Source of the DNA: Alphaproteobacteria bacterium
GTDB lineage: Bacteria; Pseudomonadota; Alphaproteobacteria; Pelagibacterales; Pelagibacteraceae
DNA length: 64,000 nt
Direction of reading: 5' to 3'
NCBI GenBank assembly: GCA_016870175.1
Contig: VGCG01000002.1
Coordinates: 25,392 to 89,391 of the forward strand
How positions within the stretch are numbered: the first letter of the stretch is position 1; each line of letters opens with the position of its first letter. This document shows positions 55,648 to 64,000 of this stretch, piece by piece. The position numbers and the translations under genes were made by a program. The notes below the pieces were generated by a model, which ran no database searches, was not told the DNA's origin, and saw only the letters and a list, made by a program, of their open reading frames with translations.

Positions 55648-56538
55648 ATGATAAAAAATAAAATCAATAACGAGCTACTAGGCATCTTCTATATGCTTTT
55701 AGCTCAGTTCTTTTTTGCTACGAATGATGCTATCGTAAAAGTTATCTATTTAAATTACACTGATATTTTAGTTCTTAATCAGGTAATATTTTTAAGAGGA
55801 ATATTTGCCTTAATTTTAATAGGAATTTTTTTAATCTTAACTAAAAAATTTAATTTAAAATTAATTTTTTCATCAACTAAATTAAAATTAAGAGGTTTAT
55901 TAGAGTCGGTAGCTACAATCTGTTTTTTTATTGGAGTTGCAAAATTGCCATTTGCTATGGTTTATGTATTAATAAGCTTGGCACCAATTTTTTTAACCGC
56001 ATTTGGTGCTTTATTTTTAAACGAAAAAGTAAGATGGAAACGCTGGTCCGCTGTAATTTTGGGTTTCATAGGTTTAGTTATTGTGGTCGAACCCAATGAA
56101 TTAAAATTTGGATATTATTTCATTTTTCCACTCTTTACGGCTATTTTTATTACCATAAGAGAAGTAGTAACAAGACAAATTGAAGATAACTTTCACAGTG
56201 AGCAGATTGCTTTTATAACATGTTTTGTTGTAACAATTTTTTTTGGAATTTTAAGTCTATTTCAATTTTTTATCTTTGATTTAAAGGAATACGTACTTTT
56301 ATTTGTTGCCTCTTTATTTCTTTCTTTTGGATATTTTTTTTCTGTAGCAACAATTAAAGTTGCCTTAGTCTCAGCAACATCAACTTTTAGATATTCAGTA
56401 ATATTATGGGGAATTGTATATGGATATTTTTTGTTTAATGAAGATCCTCAAGCAAATACTTATATCGGTGGATTAATAATAGTAATTAGTGGTTTAATTA
56501 TTATCGCTCGACAAAAACAACTAGGAAAGATTAAATAG
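55648..56538 (+). CDS. EamA-type (DMT superfamily) transporter
   Basis: With ATG at 55648 the protein has 296 residues and about ten helices in two EamA repeats (LAQFFFATNDAIVKV near the N-terminus; a similar repeat from about 145). An upstream in-frame ATG at 55609 overlaps azlD and is rejected. Export of a small metabolite is the general role; specificity unknown. Confidence 0.82.
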   Translation: MIKNKINNELLGIFYMLLAQFFFATNDAIVKVIYLNYTDILVLNQVIFLRGIFALILIGIFLILTKKFNLKLIFSSTKLKLRGLLESVATICFFIGVAKLPFAMVYVLISLAPIFLTAFGALFLNEKVRWKRWSAVILGFIGLVIVVEPNELKFGYYFIFPLFTAIFITIREVVTRQIEDNFHSEQIAFITCFVVTIFFGILSLFQFFIFDLKEYVLLFVASLFLSFGYFFSVATIKVALVSATSTFRYSVILWGIVYGYFLFNEDPQANTYIGGLIIVISGLIIIARQKQLGKIK

Positions 56539-56556
56539 GTTTTTATTTTAACTAAG

Positions 56557-57237
56557 TTACTTGCCGAGCATGATATTTCTATTAATATTAAAATGTATTT
56601 CCTTAGGTTCTGCTAGTTTCAAATTACTCATCATTTCAATATATTGATCTTCACTATTGACTTGCAATCTAGGATTAAATTTTTTCTCATTTCCCAACGT
56701 GCTAACTTTTTTTCCATTATAATCATGTCCTGGATAAAGAAGGGTTTCTTCAGGTAATTTTAATAATTTATTAAATATAGAATTATAAGCTTCTTTTGAG
56801 CTTCCATTTTGAAAGTCGGTTCTTCCAGTTCCGTTAATTAAAAGTGTATCACCTGAAAACAATTGGTTATTTAATAAAAAACTGTAGCTATCAGAGGTGT
56901 GGCCTGGGGTATATATGGCTTTAATTATTAATTGATCAATTTTAATTTTTTCGCCATCCTTAACTTTAAAATCGACTATATCAGCCGGAGTATTTTCTCC
57001 CATAATTGTTTGACATTTTGTCTCATTTTTAAGCTTTGATGCGCCCGTCACGTGATCTGCATGAATGTGCGTATCAATTACTTTAACTAACTTTAGTTCT
57101 AATTGATTTAATAATTCAATGTACTCATGAACATTTTCTAATACCGGATCTATAATTATTGCCTCACGACCTATTGATGATGCAATTAAATAAGTGAATG
57201 TATAGGATTTAGGATCAAAGACTTGTTTAAAAATCAT
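56557..57237 (-). CDS. MBL-fold hydrolase, persulfide dioxygenase-like (ETHE1/Blh type)
   Basis: The 226-residue protein has the metal motif DTHIHADHVTGA (about 55-66), PGHTSDSYSF, and the ETHE1-type GTGRTDFQNGSS (about 137-148) that separates sulfur dioxygenases from glyoxalase II. It would oxidise glutathione persulfide to sulfite. A rhodanese partner is not adjacent. Confidence 0.82.
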   Translation of the reverse strand: MIFKQVFDPKSYTFTYLIASSIGREAIIIDPVLENVHEYIELLNQLELKLVKVIDTHIHADHVTGASKLKNETKCQTIMGENTPADIVDFKVKDGEKIKIDQLIIKAIYTPGHTSDSYSFLLNNQLFSGDTLLINGTGRTDFQNGSSKEAYNSIFNKLLKLPEETLLYPGHDYNGKKVSTLGNEKKFNPRLQVNSEDQYIEMMSNLKLAEPKEIHFNINRNIMLGK

Positions 57238-57303
57238 GAATAATTATTATATAAAAAAAATGAATTTTTTTTTCATACACCTAATATTTATAAAATATAA
57301 ATT

Positions 57304-57741
57304 ATGACAGCAACTACTTTTCATTGGAGATGTAAGCATACTTGGAAAAAAAGTGCAAAAAATACTGCCTGGTGTGTTATTGGTTGTTCAATTGGCGATT
57401 TTGGCACAATTTTATTTTTTCAATTAACGCAAATTCCTTTCCCGTTAATGGGCATAATGATTTTAGCAATTATTAATGGTTTAATTACTAGCATAATTCT
57501 TGAAACTTTTATTTTAATAAGGCAAAATTTTTCATTTATTGGTGCATTAAAAACAGCCTCAGGCATGAGCTTAATTTCTATGTTGAGTATGGAAATTACA
57601 ATGAATTTGACAGATTATTTATTAACTGGAGGAGCTATTTTAAATTGGTGGGTTATTCCAATTATGCTTATAGTAGGATTTTTAACACCTTGGCCTTACA
57701 ATTATTGGAGATTGAAAAAATTTGGTATGGCATGTCACTAA
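57304..57741 (+). CDS. DUF4396 membrane protein
   Basis: The 145-residue membrane protein has about four helices and the DUF4396 pattern WCVIGCSIGDFGTILFFQ (about 23-40) and WWVIPIMLIVGFLTPWPYNYWRL (about 115-137). Function unknown. It is divergent from the MBL hydrolase. Confidence 0.78.
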   Translation: MTATTFHWRCKHTWKKSAKNTAWCVIGCSIGDFGTILFFQLTQIPFPLMGIMILAIINGLITSIILETFILIRQNFSFIGALKTASGMSLISMLSMEITMNLTDYLLTGGAILNWWVIPIMLIVGFLTPWPYNYWRLKKFGMACH

Positions 57742-57786
57742 GCAACTCTAAAATATTTTAATATTTAATTATTTTAAAAAAATTTA

Positions 57787-58497
57787 ATGTCAGGATTTCA
57801 AAATTGGGACAATAAAACATGGCTTTCTTCAGCAAGCTATATTAAATATTTTACAAGCTTTATACTAAATCAAATTAAATTAAACAGTAATTCCAAAATA
57901 TTAGATATTGGTTGTGGTAGAGGTAAAATAATAGGCAATATTTCAAATAAATTAAGATTAAAAAATAAGCCAATTGGCATAGATTTAGAAAACAAAGCCA
58001 ATATTGATAAAAGAATAATTTTTAAAAAAATTAATGCCTTATATTTTTTTAAAAATAACAAAAAAAATTTTGATTTGATTTTAATTAAACAAACAATTCA
58101 TTTGTTAAAAATTAAAGAAATATTAAAATTATTAAATTTCTGTAAAAAAAATTTAGCACCCAATGGAAAAATTTTTATATTGAGTTTAGACTCTTATAAA
58201 AACGAATTACCTGTTTTTAAAGAAATGAAAAAAAAATTAATTTTATCTTTAAATAGAAATAAAAAAATAATTAATTTAATATTAGAAACTTATCCAGAAA
58301 CCGTGTTAAAGAAATATGTATTCAAAGTTAAAGTTACTAAAAAAAAGTATATAAGTATGATTAGAAAAAAATATATATCAATATTATTAAATTTTAACTC
58401 TAGGCAAATTGAAAACGGTGTAAATGAAATAAATTTTAATTATAAAAAAGTAATAAATTTTAAAGATAAATTAATTTGTCTTATTATTAAAAAATAA
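57787..58497 (+). CDS. Class I SAM-dependent methyltransferase
   Basis: The 236-residue protein has the SAM motif ILDIGCGRGKIIGNI (about 38-52) and an IGIDLEN acidic follow-up (about 60-67). The C-terminal half is very rich in Lys, Asn and Ile. The acceptor is unknown. It stands alone. Confidence 0.75.
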   Translation: MSGFQNWDNKTWLSSASYIKYFTSFILNQIKLNSNSKILDIGCGRGKIIGNISNKLRLKNKPIGIDLENKANIDKRIIFKKINALYFFKNNKKNFDLILIKQTIHLLKIKEILKLLNFCKKNLAPNGKIFILSLDSYKNELPVFKEMKKKLILSLNRNKKIINLILETYPETVLKKYVFKVKVTKKKYISMIRKKYISILLNFNSRQIENGVNEINFNYKKVINFKDKLICLIIKK

Positions 58498-58531
58498 CTT
58501 TGTATTTTTTTTATTGTTAAATAAATAGCTA

Positions 58532-59059
58532 TTAAAGCATTTTTTTTAAAATATTATCTTTAAAAACAATTTTATGCACAATGACAGCAAAAATATGCAA
58601 TGAAATTAATATGATTAATAAATAATTTGCATATATGTGGATATCATAGAATTGATCTGCTAAATCAGAGTTATTTTCAAGTTTTATTTCTTTAAAAAAA
58701 ATAACTAAATTTTCACCATTAAATAATTTTTTTAAAATTCCTGAAACTGTGATCAATATAAGGGTTATATAAAGTAATAAATGGTTTAATCTTGCTATAT
58801 ATTTTTGTCCAATAAAATTATTTGATTTTAATTGTGGAACAGGATTTAAAATATTATTTAGTAGTCTAAATATTGTCAAATAAAAAACTGTCAAACCAAT
58901 TACAATATGAATTTTTTCTATAAAAATTTTTTGACCTCCATAATCTAAATTCACCAAATAAAACCCCAGAGGTATTTGAAAAATCAATAGGAGTGCAATT
59001 GTCCAATGAAATAATTTTGCAATTAAACCGTACTCTGATAAAGTGTTCGTTATATGCAT
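58532..59059 (-). CDS. Cytochrome b561-type membrane protein
   Basis: The 175-residue protein has four helices with haem-binding histidines in AKLFHWTIALLL (about residue 18), EKIHIVIG (about 51), RLNHLLLY (about 92) and ISLHIFAV (about 158). It passes electrons between quinol and periplasmic acceptors. Its ATG abuts that of the divergent cytochrome c' gene inside the palindrome ATGCAT. Confidence 0.85.
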   Translation of the reverse strand: MHITNTLSEYGLIAKLFHWTIALLLIFQIPLGFYLVNLDYGGQKIFIEKIHIVIGLTVFYLTIFRLLNNILNPVPQLKSNNFIGQKYIARLNHLLLYITLILITVSGILKKLFNGENLVIFFKEIKLENNSDLADQFYDIHIYANYLLIILISLHIFAVIVHKIVFKDNILKKML

Positions 59060-59521
59060 TTTTCAATTAAACATTTTAAAAAGTGTATTGGCAATAGTTT
59101 ATTACTAATATTTTGTGTGCTATTCTCATTTGAAGTTCATTCAGAACAGTCAGCTGAAGAGATTATTAAAACTAGAAAAAATATATTTAGTAAAAATTAC
59201 GGTACCGCCAAAAAAGTAACGTCACTTGTAGTTGATGGAGAGTTTGATCAAGCGAAACAATTAATTTTAGAAATGAGTGAAAATTATAAAACTTTATTAA
59301 GCTTGTTTCCTGACAATACGAGAGATGTATTTAAAACCGAAGCATTACCTACAATATGGGAAAATAAAGATGATTTTAATGCTTTAATGAATAAAGCCTC
59401 AAGCGACATGATGGAACTAGCATCTTTAATTGAAACAACAGATGATGTTAACATTATGTTAGAAAAATTAATGTGGGGAAGTTGTAAAAGCTGTCATAGT
59501 AAATTTCGTGTTTCACAATAG
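59054..59521 (+). CDS. Cytochrome c'-like periplasmic haem protein
   Basis: The 155-residue protein has a signal peptide (about 1-30, ending VHS) and a C-terminal haem site C144-x-x-C147-H148 (CKSCH), the arrangement of cytochrome c'. The four-helix bundle has one membrane-free haem and often handles NO or electrons. It overlaps the divergent b561 gene by six bases, suggesting the two proteins work together. Confidence 0.85.
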   Translation: MHFSIKHFKKCIGNSLLLIFCVLFSFEVHSEQSAEEIIKTRKNIFSKNYGTAKKVTSLVVDGEFDQAKQLILEMSENYKTLLSLFPDNTRDVFKTEALPTIWENKDDFNALMNKASSDMMELASLIETTDDVNIMLEKLMWGSCKSCHSKFRVSQ

Positions 59522-59553
59522 CAAATCAAATTATTAAGGATAATTTTTATATA

Positions 59554-61329
59554 ATGTTTAAAAAAAAATTAAGAAGTTCAGAGTGGTTTAATAACCCTAA
59601 AAATCCAGAAATGACAGCTTTGTATTTGGAGAGATATTTAAATTATGGTTTAACTAGAAATGAGTTGCAGTCGGGAAACCCCATTATTGGAATAGCCCAA
59701 ACGGGAAGTGATCTCTCACCTTGTAATAGACATTTTTTGTCTTTAAATCAGAGAATTAAAGATGGAATTCGAAAAGCAGGTGGTATTCCAATGGAGTTTC
59801 CTACTCATCCAATTCAAGAAACTGGTAAAAGGCCAACTGCTATGCTGGACCGAAATCTTTCTTATCTATCTTTAGTAGAAATTTTGTATGGGTATCCATT
59901 GGATGGAGTAATTTTAACCACAGGTTGTGATAAGACCACTCCAGCTGCATTAATGGCTGCTGCCACAGTTAATATTCCTGCAATTGTTTTGTCAGGTGGA
60001 CCAATGTTAGATGGCATTTATAAAGGTAAATTAGCTGGCTCAGGAAGGGTGGTGTGGGAAGCAAGAAAACTTTTAGCTAAAGGCGAGATAAATTACGAGG
60101 AATTTATGGATATGGTGGCATCCTCTGCACCAAGCATTGGTCATTGTAACACAATGGGTACTGCCTCATCTATGAATTCAATAGCTGAAGCCCTAGGAAT
60201 GTCTTTAACTGGTTGTGCAATTATTCCAGCACCATATAAAGAAAGAGAACAGATCTCTTTTGAAACAGGAAAAAGGATTGTTGGTATGGTTCATGAGAAT
60301 TTAACTCCTTCAAAGATTTTAAATCGTAAAGCATTTGAAAATGCAGTGGTTGTTGCAAGTGCTATTGGTGGCTCTAGTAATTGTACAACCCATTTAAGTG
60401 CAATTGCAAAACACATGGGAATAAAATTTGATTTATCTGATTGGCAAAAAATAGGACATGATATTCCTCTTTTAGTGAATTGTCAGCCTGCGGGTGAATA
60501 TTTAATGGAAAGCTTCTATAGAGCTGGAGGAATTCCTGCTGTAATGCAAGAACTTATAAAACATAAAAAACTTCATAAAAATATTTTGACGGTAACTGGT
60601 AAAACTGTAGGTCAAAATTTAAAAAAAAAAATTAAAACTAATTCAAATGTAATTAAATCTTTTGAAAATTGTTTAAGTAAAAATGCTGGTTTTTTAGTTA
60701 TGAAAAGTAATTTTTTTTCAACTGCAATAATGAAAACTTCAGTAATCAGTAAAGAATTTAGAGAAAGATATCTTTCAAGCCCAAAAAATCCAAATGTTTT
60801 TAATGTTAATGCAGTTGTTTTCGAAGGACCTGAGGATTATCACAAAAGAATTAATAATAAAAATTTAAATATAAATGAAGATTCTATTTTAATTATAAGA
60901 GGCTGTGGACCAGTAGGTTATCCAGGGTCTGCCGAAGTAGTTAATATGCAACCACCAGATAGATTATTAAAAAAAGGTATTAACGCTCTTCCCACACTTG
61001 GGGATGGAAGACAAAGTGGAACTTCTGAAAGCCCATCAATTCTTCATGTTTCGCCAGAGTCTGCTGTAGGTGGTGATTTAGGTATAGTTAAAACAGGCGA
61101 CAAAATTAAAATAGATTTGAATAAGAGACGAGTTGATCTTTTAATTACTAAGGCAGAATTTAAAAAAAGAAGAAAGAGAAAGAAATCATATAAAGTAAAT
61201 AACCAAACTCCTTGGCAGGAAATATTTAGAAACACAGTAGGACAATTGGATGATGGAGCATGTATTAATTCAAGAGATATTTATTTAGACGTTGTTAATA
61301 AAAAAGGATTGCCTAGAAATTCACACTAA
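59554..61329 (+). CDS. IlvD/Edd-family dehydratase, sugar-acid type
   Basis: The 591-residue 4Fe-4S dehydratase has the IlvD/Edd motifs GIAQTGSDLSPCN (about 46-58), LTTGCDKTTPAALMAA (about 121-136), GHCNTMGTASSM (about 197-208) and GRQSGTSESPSILHVSPE (about 487-504). The family splits into dihydroxyacid and aldonic-acid dehydratases; the downstream SDR-FAH-SMP30 genes point to a sugar acid (2-keto-3-deoxy acid product). Exact sugar not assigned. Confidence 0.85.
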   Translation: MFKKKLRSSEWFNNPKNPEMTALYLERYLNYGLTRNELQSGNPIIGIAQTGSDLSPCNRHFLSLNQRIKDGIRKAGGIPMEFPTHPIQETGKRPTAMLDRNLSYLSLVEILYGYPLDGVILTTGCDKTTPAALMAAATVNIPAIVLSGGPMLDGIYKGKLAGSGRVVWEARKLLAKGEINYEEFMDMVASSAPSIGHCNTMGTASSMNSIAEALGMSLTGCAIIPAPYKEREQISFETGKRIVGMVHENLTPSKILNRKAFENAVVVASAIGGSSNCTTHLSAIAKHMGIKFDLSDWQKIGHDIPLLVNCQPAGEYLMESFYRAGGIPAVMQELIKHKKLHKNILTVTGKTVGQNLKKKIKTNSNVIKSFENCLSKNAGFLVMKSNFFSTAIMKTSVISKEFRERYLSSPKNPNVFNVNAVVFEGPEDYHKRINNKNLNINEDSILIIRGCGPVGYPGSAEVVNMQPPDRLLKKGINALPTLGDGRQSGTSESPSILHVSPESAVGGDLGIVKTGDKIKIDLNKRRVDLLITKAEFKKRRKRKKSYKVNNQTPWQEIFRNTVGQLDDGACINSRDIYLDVVNKKGLPRNSH

Positions 61330-61514
61330 AAATTAATATGAATGCCAAATTTATTAGTAAGAAAATTATAAATTTTAAAAATGTAAAAATTTATTTGATC
61401 CACACAGGTTAAATAAGTTTTAAATTTATTAAAGAGTTGTATAAACATTGTTGAAAAAGAGTTAAGAATTAATAGTTTGGCTCAATTTAAGTAAAAATTA
61501 GAAGGATAAATAAA

Positions 61515-62258
61515 ATGAGTGGGCGTCTTAAAGGTAAAAAAATTATTGTTACAGCAGCAGGTCAAGGAATTGGCAAAGCGACTGCAATTGCATTTTATAA
61601 CGAAGGAGCTCACGTTATTGCAACAGATATAAATACAATAACTCTCACAGAACTTAATAACGAATATCCAGAGATTAAAGTCCAAAAATTAGACTCAACT
61701 AACAAAAATGCTATATCAGAATTTATGAAAGACATAGATAAAGTTAACGTTTTATTTAATGCAGTTGGATTTGTTCATCATGGTACGATTTTAGATTGTG
61801 AAGAGAAAGATTGGAATTTTTCTTTTGATGCAAATGTTAAGTCAATGTATCTTATGTGTAAAGCGATTATACCATTAATGATTAAACAAAATGGTGGCAG
61901 TATCATTAATGTTTCGTCTATCGCATCTAGTCTTAAAGGTTTACCCAACCGATTTGTTTATGGAGCATCCAAAGCAGCAACTATTGGTTTAACAAAATCT
62001 ATAGCAGCTGATTTTGTCAAACAAAATATCAGATGTAATGCTATTGCTCCTGGAACAGTTTTTTCTCCTTCTTGGCAAGAACGAGTGAATAATAGTCCTG
62101 ATCCTGTTCAAGCAAAAAAAGATTTTATAGCAAGACAACCAATGGGAAGACTAGGAACAGCTGAAGAAATAGCTGCAATGGCTATTTATTTAGCTGGTGA
62201 TGAGTCCACATTCACGACAGGTAATACGTTTTCAGTGGACGGTGGAATGACAATATAA
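61515..62258 (+). CDS. SDR dehydrogenase, BDH2/keto-deoxy-sugar-acid type
   Basis: The 247-residue enzyme has the cofactor motif TAAGQGIGKATAIAF (about 13-27), the catalytic YGASKAA (Y154, K158 region) and GFVHHGTILDCEEKDWNFSFDANVKSMYLM (about 85-114), which is very like human BDH2 and bacterial 2-keto-3-deoxy-L-fuconate dehydrogenases. With the FAH gene 18 bases on, oxidation of a 2-keto-3-deoxy acid at C4 is the likely step. Confidence 0.82.
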   Translation: MSGRLKGKKIIVTAAGQGIGKATAIAFYNEGAHVIATDINTITLTELNNEYPEIKVQKLDSTNKNAISEFMKDIDKVNVLFNAVGFVHHGTILDCEEKDWNFSFDANVKSMYLMCKAIIPLMIKQNGGSIINVSSIASSLKGLPNRFVYGASKAATIGLTKSIAADFVKQNIRCNAIAPGTVFSPSWQERVNNSPDPVQAKKDFIARQPMGRLGTAEEIAAMAIYLAGDESTFTTGNTFSVDGGMTI

Positions 62259-62276
62259 ATTTATATTAGGAGAAAC

Positions 62277-63119
62277 ATGAAGTTATTAAGAGTAGGCTCA
62301 AAGGGGAAAGAAAAGCCAGCAATATTAGATAATTCGGGAAAAATAAGAGATATAAGTTCTCATATAACTGATTTAAATCCAGATTATTTAAATTTTGAGT
62401 CAATATCAAAATTAAAAAAAATAAATTTATTGGCGCTTCCAGAGCTTTCGTCAAGTGACAGAATAGGTCCATGTATTACAAAGCCTGGTAAGTTTATAGC
62501 AATTGGTTTAAATTATTTTGATCATGCAGCTGAAGTTGGACTTAAAGTTCCAACTGAGCCAATTGTTTTTATGAAAGCTACAAGCTCAATAAATGGACCA
62601 AACGATGATATTGAAATTGTTTCAGGATCAAAAAAATTAGACTGGGAAGTTGAACTTGGAGTAATAATTGGAAAAGAGGCTAAACATATCTCAGAAAATC
62701 AAGCACAAGATCATATACTTGGTTATTGTGTAGTTAATGATATTAGCGAAAGAGAATGGCAAATTGAAAAATTGGGTCAGTGGGTAAAAGGTAAATCCCA
62801 CGATACTTACGGACCAATCGGACCTTATTTGGTTACTAAAGATGAGATTAAAGATGTCAATAATCTTAAAATGAGTTTAGATGTAAACGGGATACGAATG
62901 CAAACAGGAAATACAAGCACAATGGTTTTTAATGTAAATATTATTGTTTCTTACTTAAGTAAATTTATGTCCTTACAACCAGGTGATATCATTACCACAG
63001 GAACACCTCCAGGTGTAGGTATGGGCATGAAACCGCAAAAGTTTCTAAAAGCTAAAGATACCATGAGATTATCAATTGAAAATTTAGGAGAACAAAATTC
63101 TAAGGTGATAGCAATATAA
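62277..63119 (+). CDS. Fumarylacetoacetate hydrolase-family protein, diketo-acid hydrolase type
   Basis: The 280-residue protein has the FAH pattern IGLNYFDHAAEVG (about 76-88), PIVFMKATSSINGPND (about 94-109), DWEVELGVIIGKEAK (about 121-135) and TGTPPGVGMGMKP (about 240-252). In the Xanthomonas-type fucose route such an enzyme cleaves 2,4-diketo-3-deoxy acids to pyruvate and lactate or glycolate. It is preceded by AGGAGA just before the ATG. Confidence 0.85.
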   Translation: MKLLRVGSKGKEKPAILDNSGKIRDISSHITDLNPDYLNFESISKLKKINLLALPELSSSDRIGPCITKPGKFIAIGLNYFDHAAEVGLKVPTEPIVFMKATSSINGPNDDIEIVSGSKKLDWEVELGVIIGKEAKHISENQAQDHILGYCVVNDISEREWQIEKLGQWVKGKSHDTYGPIGPYLVTKDEIKDVNNLKMSLDVNGIRMQTGNTSTMVFNVNIIVSYLSKFMSLQPGDIITTGTPPGVGMGMKPQKFLKAKDTMRLSIENLGEQNSKVIAI

Positions 63120-63198
63120 GCAACTTAATGTAAAAATATTTAAACAAATAAAAAAAAGCATTATCTTAGCTGTTAAAAATTTTAAAAATTTAAATTGC

Positions 63199-64000
63199 AT
63201 GGATAATATCAAAACATCAGATCCCAAAGTTCTCTGGAAAACCAATTGCTTACTTGGAGAAGGCACATTATGGGTAAAGGAACATAACGCAATATATTTT
63301 GTAGATATTAAAAAAAAAAAAATCTTTTTTTTAAACATTAAAAATAATAAAAAAAAAATTTTTAAAACAGATAAGGAAATAGGATTTATATCTCATATTA
63401 AAGAAAATATTTTTATTCTCGGTCTTCAAGGAGAATTAAGAATTCAAAATTTAAAAACAAATAGAATAATTAAGTCAATTTTAATTGAACCTGAGATAAA
63501 ACTTAATCGAATTAATGACGGCAAAACTGATCCAGCAGGGAATCTTTGGTTTGGGACTATGGATAATTTAGAAAGAAAAATAGAAAAGGGATCCTTATAT
63601 AAATTAGACAAATACCTGTCACTTACTAAAGTTGATACTAACTATATGATTACTAACGGTCCAGCTTTTATAGATCAATATAATTTTTATCATACAGATA
63701 GTAGAAAAAGAACAATTTATAAAATTAAAATAAACAAAAATAATAAAATTTTATCTAAAAAAATATTTAAAAAATTTTCGTTAAAAGAGGGAGTTCCTGA
63801 TGGAATGACTTTAGATATAAATAAAAATCTTTGGGTTACACATTACCATGGTGGATGTCTTTCTGTATTTAACAAAAAAAGTAATTTAATTCATAGAATT
63901 CAGTTGCCTGCAAAAAATATAACCAATTGTACATTTGGTGGGGTTAACAATGCAGATCTTTTTATTACGAGCGCTAAAAAAGGAATGAATAAGACTGATC
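63199..64000 (+). CDS. SMP-30/gluconolactonase family protein (3' end cut by window)
   Basis: An ATG at 63199 opens a frame still open at base 64000, giving 267 codons. The product shows the SMP-30/regucalcin pattern: LLGEGTLWVKEHNAIYFVDI (about 18-37, with the metal glutamate E20), LNRINDGKTDPAGNLWFGTMD (about 102-122) with the Asn/Asp ligands, and NLWVTHYHGG (about 210-219). It would open a sugar lactone, fitting the dehydratase-SDR-FAH genes upstream. Only the C-terminal end is missing. Confidence 0.8.
   Translation, partial: MDNIKTSDPKVLWKTNCLLGEGTLWVKEHNAIYFVDIKKKKIFFLNIKNNKKKIFKTDKEIGFISHIKENIFILGLQGELRIQNLKTNRIIKSILIEPEIKLNRINDGKTDPAGNLWFGTMDNLERKIEKGSLYKLDKYLSLTKVDTNYMITNGPAFIDQYNFYHTDSRKRTIYKIKINKNNKILSKKIFKKFSLKEGVPDGMTLDINKNLWVTHYHGGCLSVFNKKSNLIHRIQLPAKNITNCTFGGVNNADLFITSAKKGMNKTD

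Noticed and set aside
61330..61514. 24-codon frame in the gap between the dehydratase and SDR genes
   Set aside because: Too short, no ribosome site, no recognisable segment; the gap shows only AT-rich sequence and a ribosome site before the SDR.
1..64000. tRNA, rRNA, CRISPR, insertion sequence or prophage
   Set aside because: No cloverleaf with CCA-type ends, no regularly spaced repeats, and no transposase or phage protein was recognised in any gap or frame.

Overview
The window is strongly AT-rich, packed with intact genes (no gene-free stretch over 300 bases), and rich in small overlapping operons. The gene content is that of a streamlined marine alphaproteobacterium of the SAR11 (Pelagibacterales) type: TMAO demethylase, trimethylamine monooxygenase, dimethylglycine dehydrogenase, sarcosine-oxidase-type genes, AcuI and iron(III) uptake. 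I see no insertion sequence, phage, tRNA, rRNA or CRISPR. The species assignment is inference from content and gene style.

Layout. (1) 40-5208: TMAO/betaine-type binding protein divergent from tdm, a small MarR-like wHTH gene, then an orphan DAO-family flavoenzyme. (2) 5311-12453: a type III glutamine synthetase-like gene, three separate glutamate-synthase-domain genes (amidotransferase, GXGXG, FMN), an unknown 131-residue gene, amt and two tiny membrane genes, with a clear terminator after amt. (3) 12458-16692: a second, divergent set of the same three glutamate-synthase pieces plus a GS that looks like gamma-glutamylmethylamide synthetase (mgsABC-gmaS). (4) 16874-27053: a GpsA-like gene, tmm, a class I amidotransferase, fhs, and a four-subunit sarcosine oxidase / N-methylglutamate dehydrogenase operon. 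(5) 27134-31547: housekeeping and small genes on the minus strand (racemase, cupin, cold-shock protein, GNAT, purK, purE, YIP1). (6) 31559-38537: a putative module with a DUF1479 oxygenase, a DmdA/GcvT-like demethylase, a short MetF, a Rieske oxygenase, a DapA-like lyase and a DAO flavoenzyme. (7) 38640-41568: P-loop kinase, nucleotidyltransferase, YeeE/YedE pair, flavodoxin-like reductase. (8) 41626-47404: dimethylglycine dehydrogenase with etfB, etfA and ETF-quinone oxidoreductase. (9) 47406-50825: DUF2237, hisI, folE, acuI, lysR. (10) 50861-56538: a Fur-type palindrome and an fbpABC iron operon running into azlCD and an EamA transporter. (11) 56557-59521: persulfide-dioxygenase-like hydrolase, DUF4396, methyltransferase, cytochrome b561 and cytochrome c'. 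(12) 59554-64000: a sugar-acid degradation operon (IlvD/Edd, SDR, FAH, SMP-30), cut by the window end.

How it works together. The main theme is stripping methyl groups from methylated amines and feeding C1 units to tetrahydrofolate: Tmm makes TMAO, Tdm releases formaldehyde and dimethylamine, GmaS/Mgs/Mgd-type enzymes handle monomethylamine, DMGDH and the sarcosine oxidase handle betaine products, GcvT-like domains load methylene groups on THF, Fhs can recover ATP from formyl-THF, and ETF/ETF-QO pass electrons to quinone. The known dimethylamine monooxygenase (dmmDABC) is not in this window and, as I recall, has been reported missing from SAR11 genomes. The second GS/Mgs-like cluster with its orphan flavoenzyme, next to tdm, is the best candidate here for an undescribed route past that gap; this is a hypothesis.
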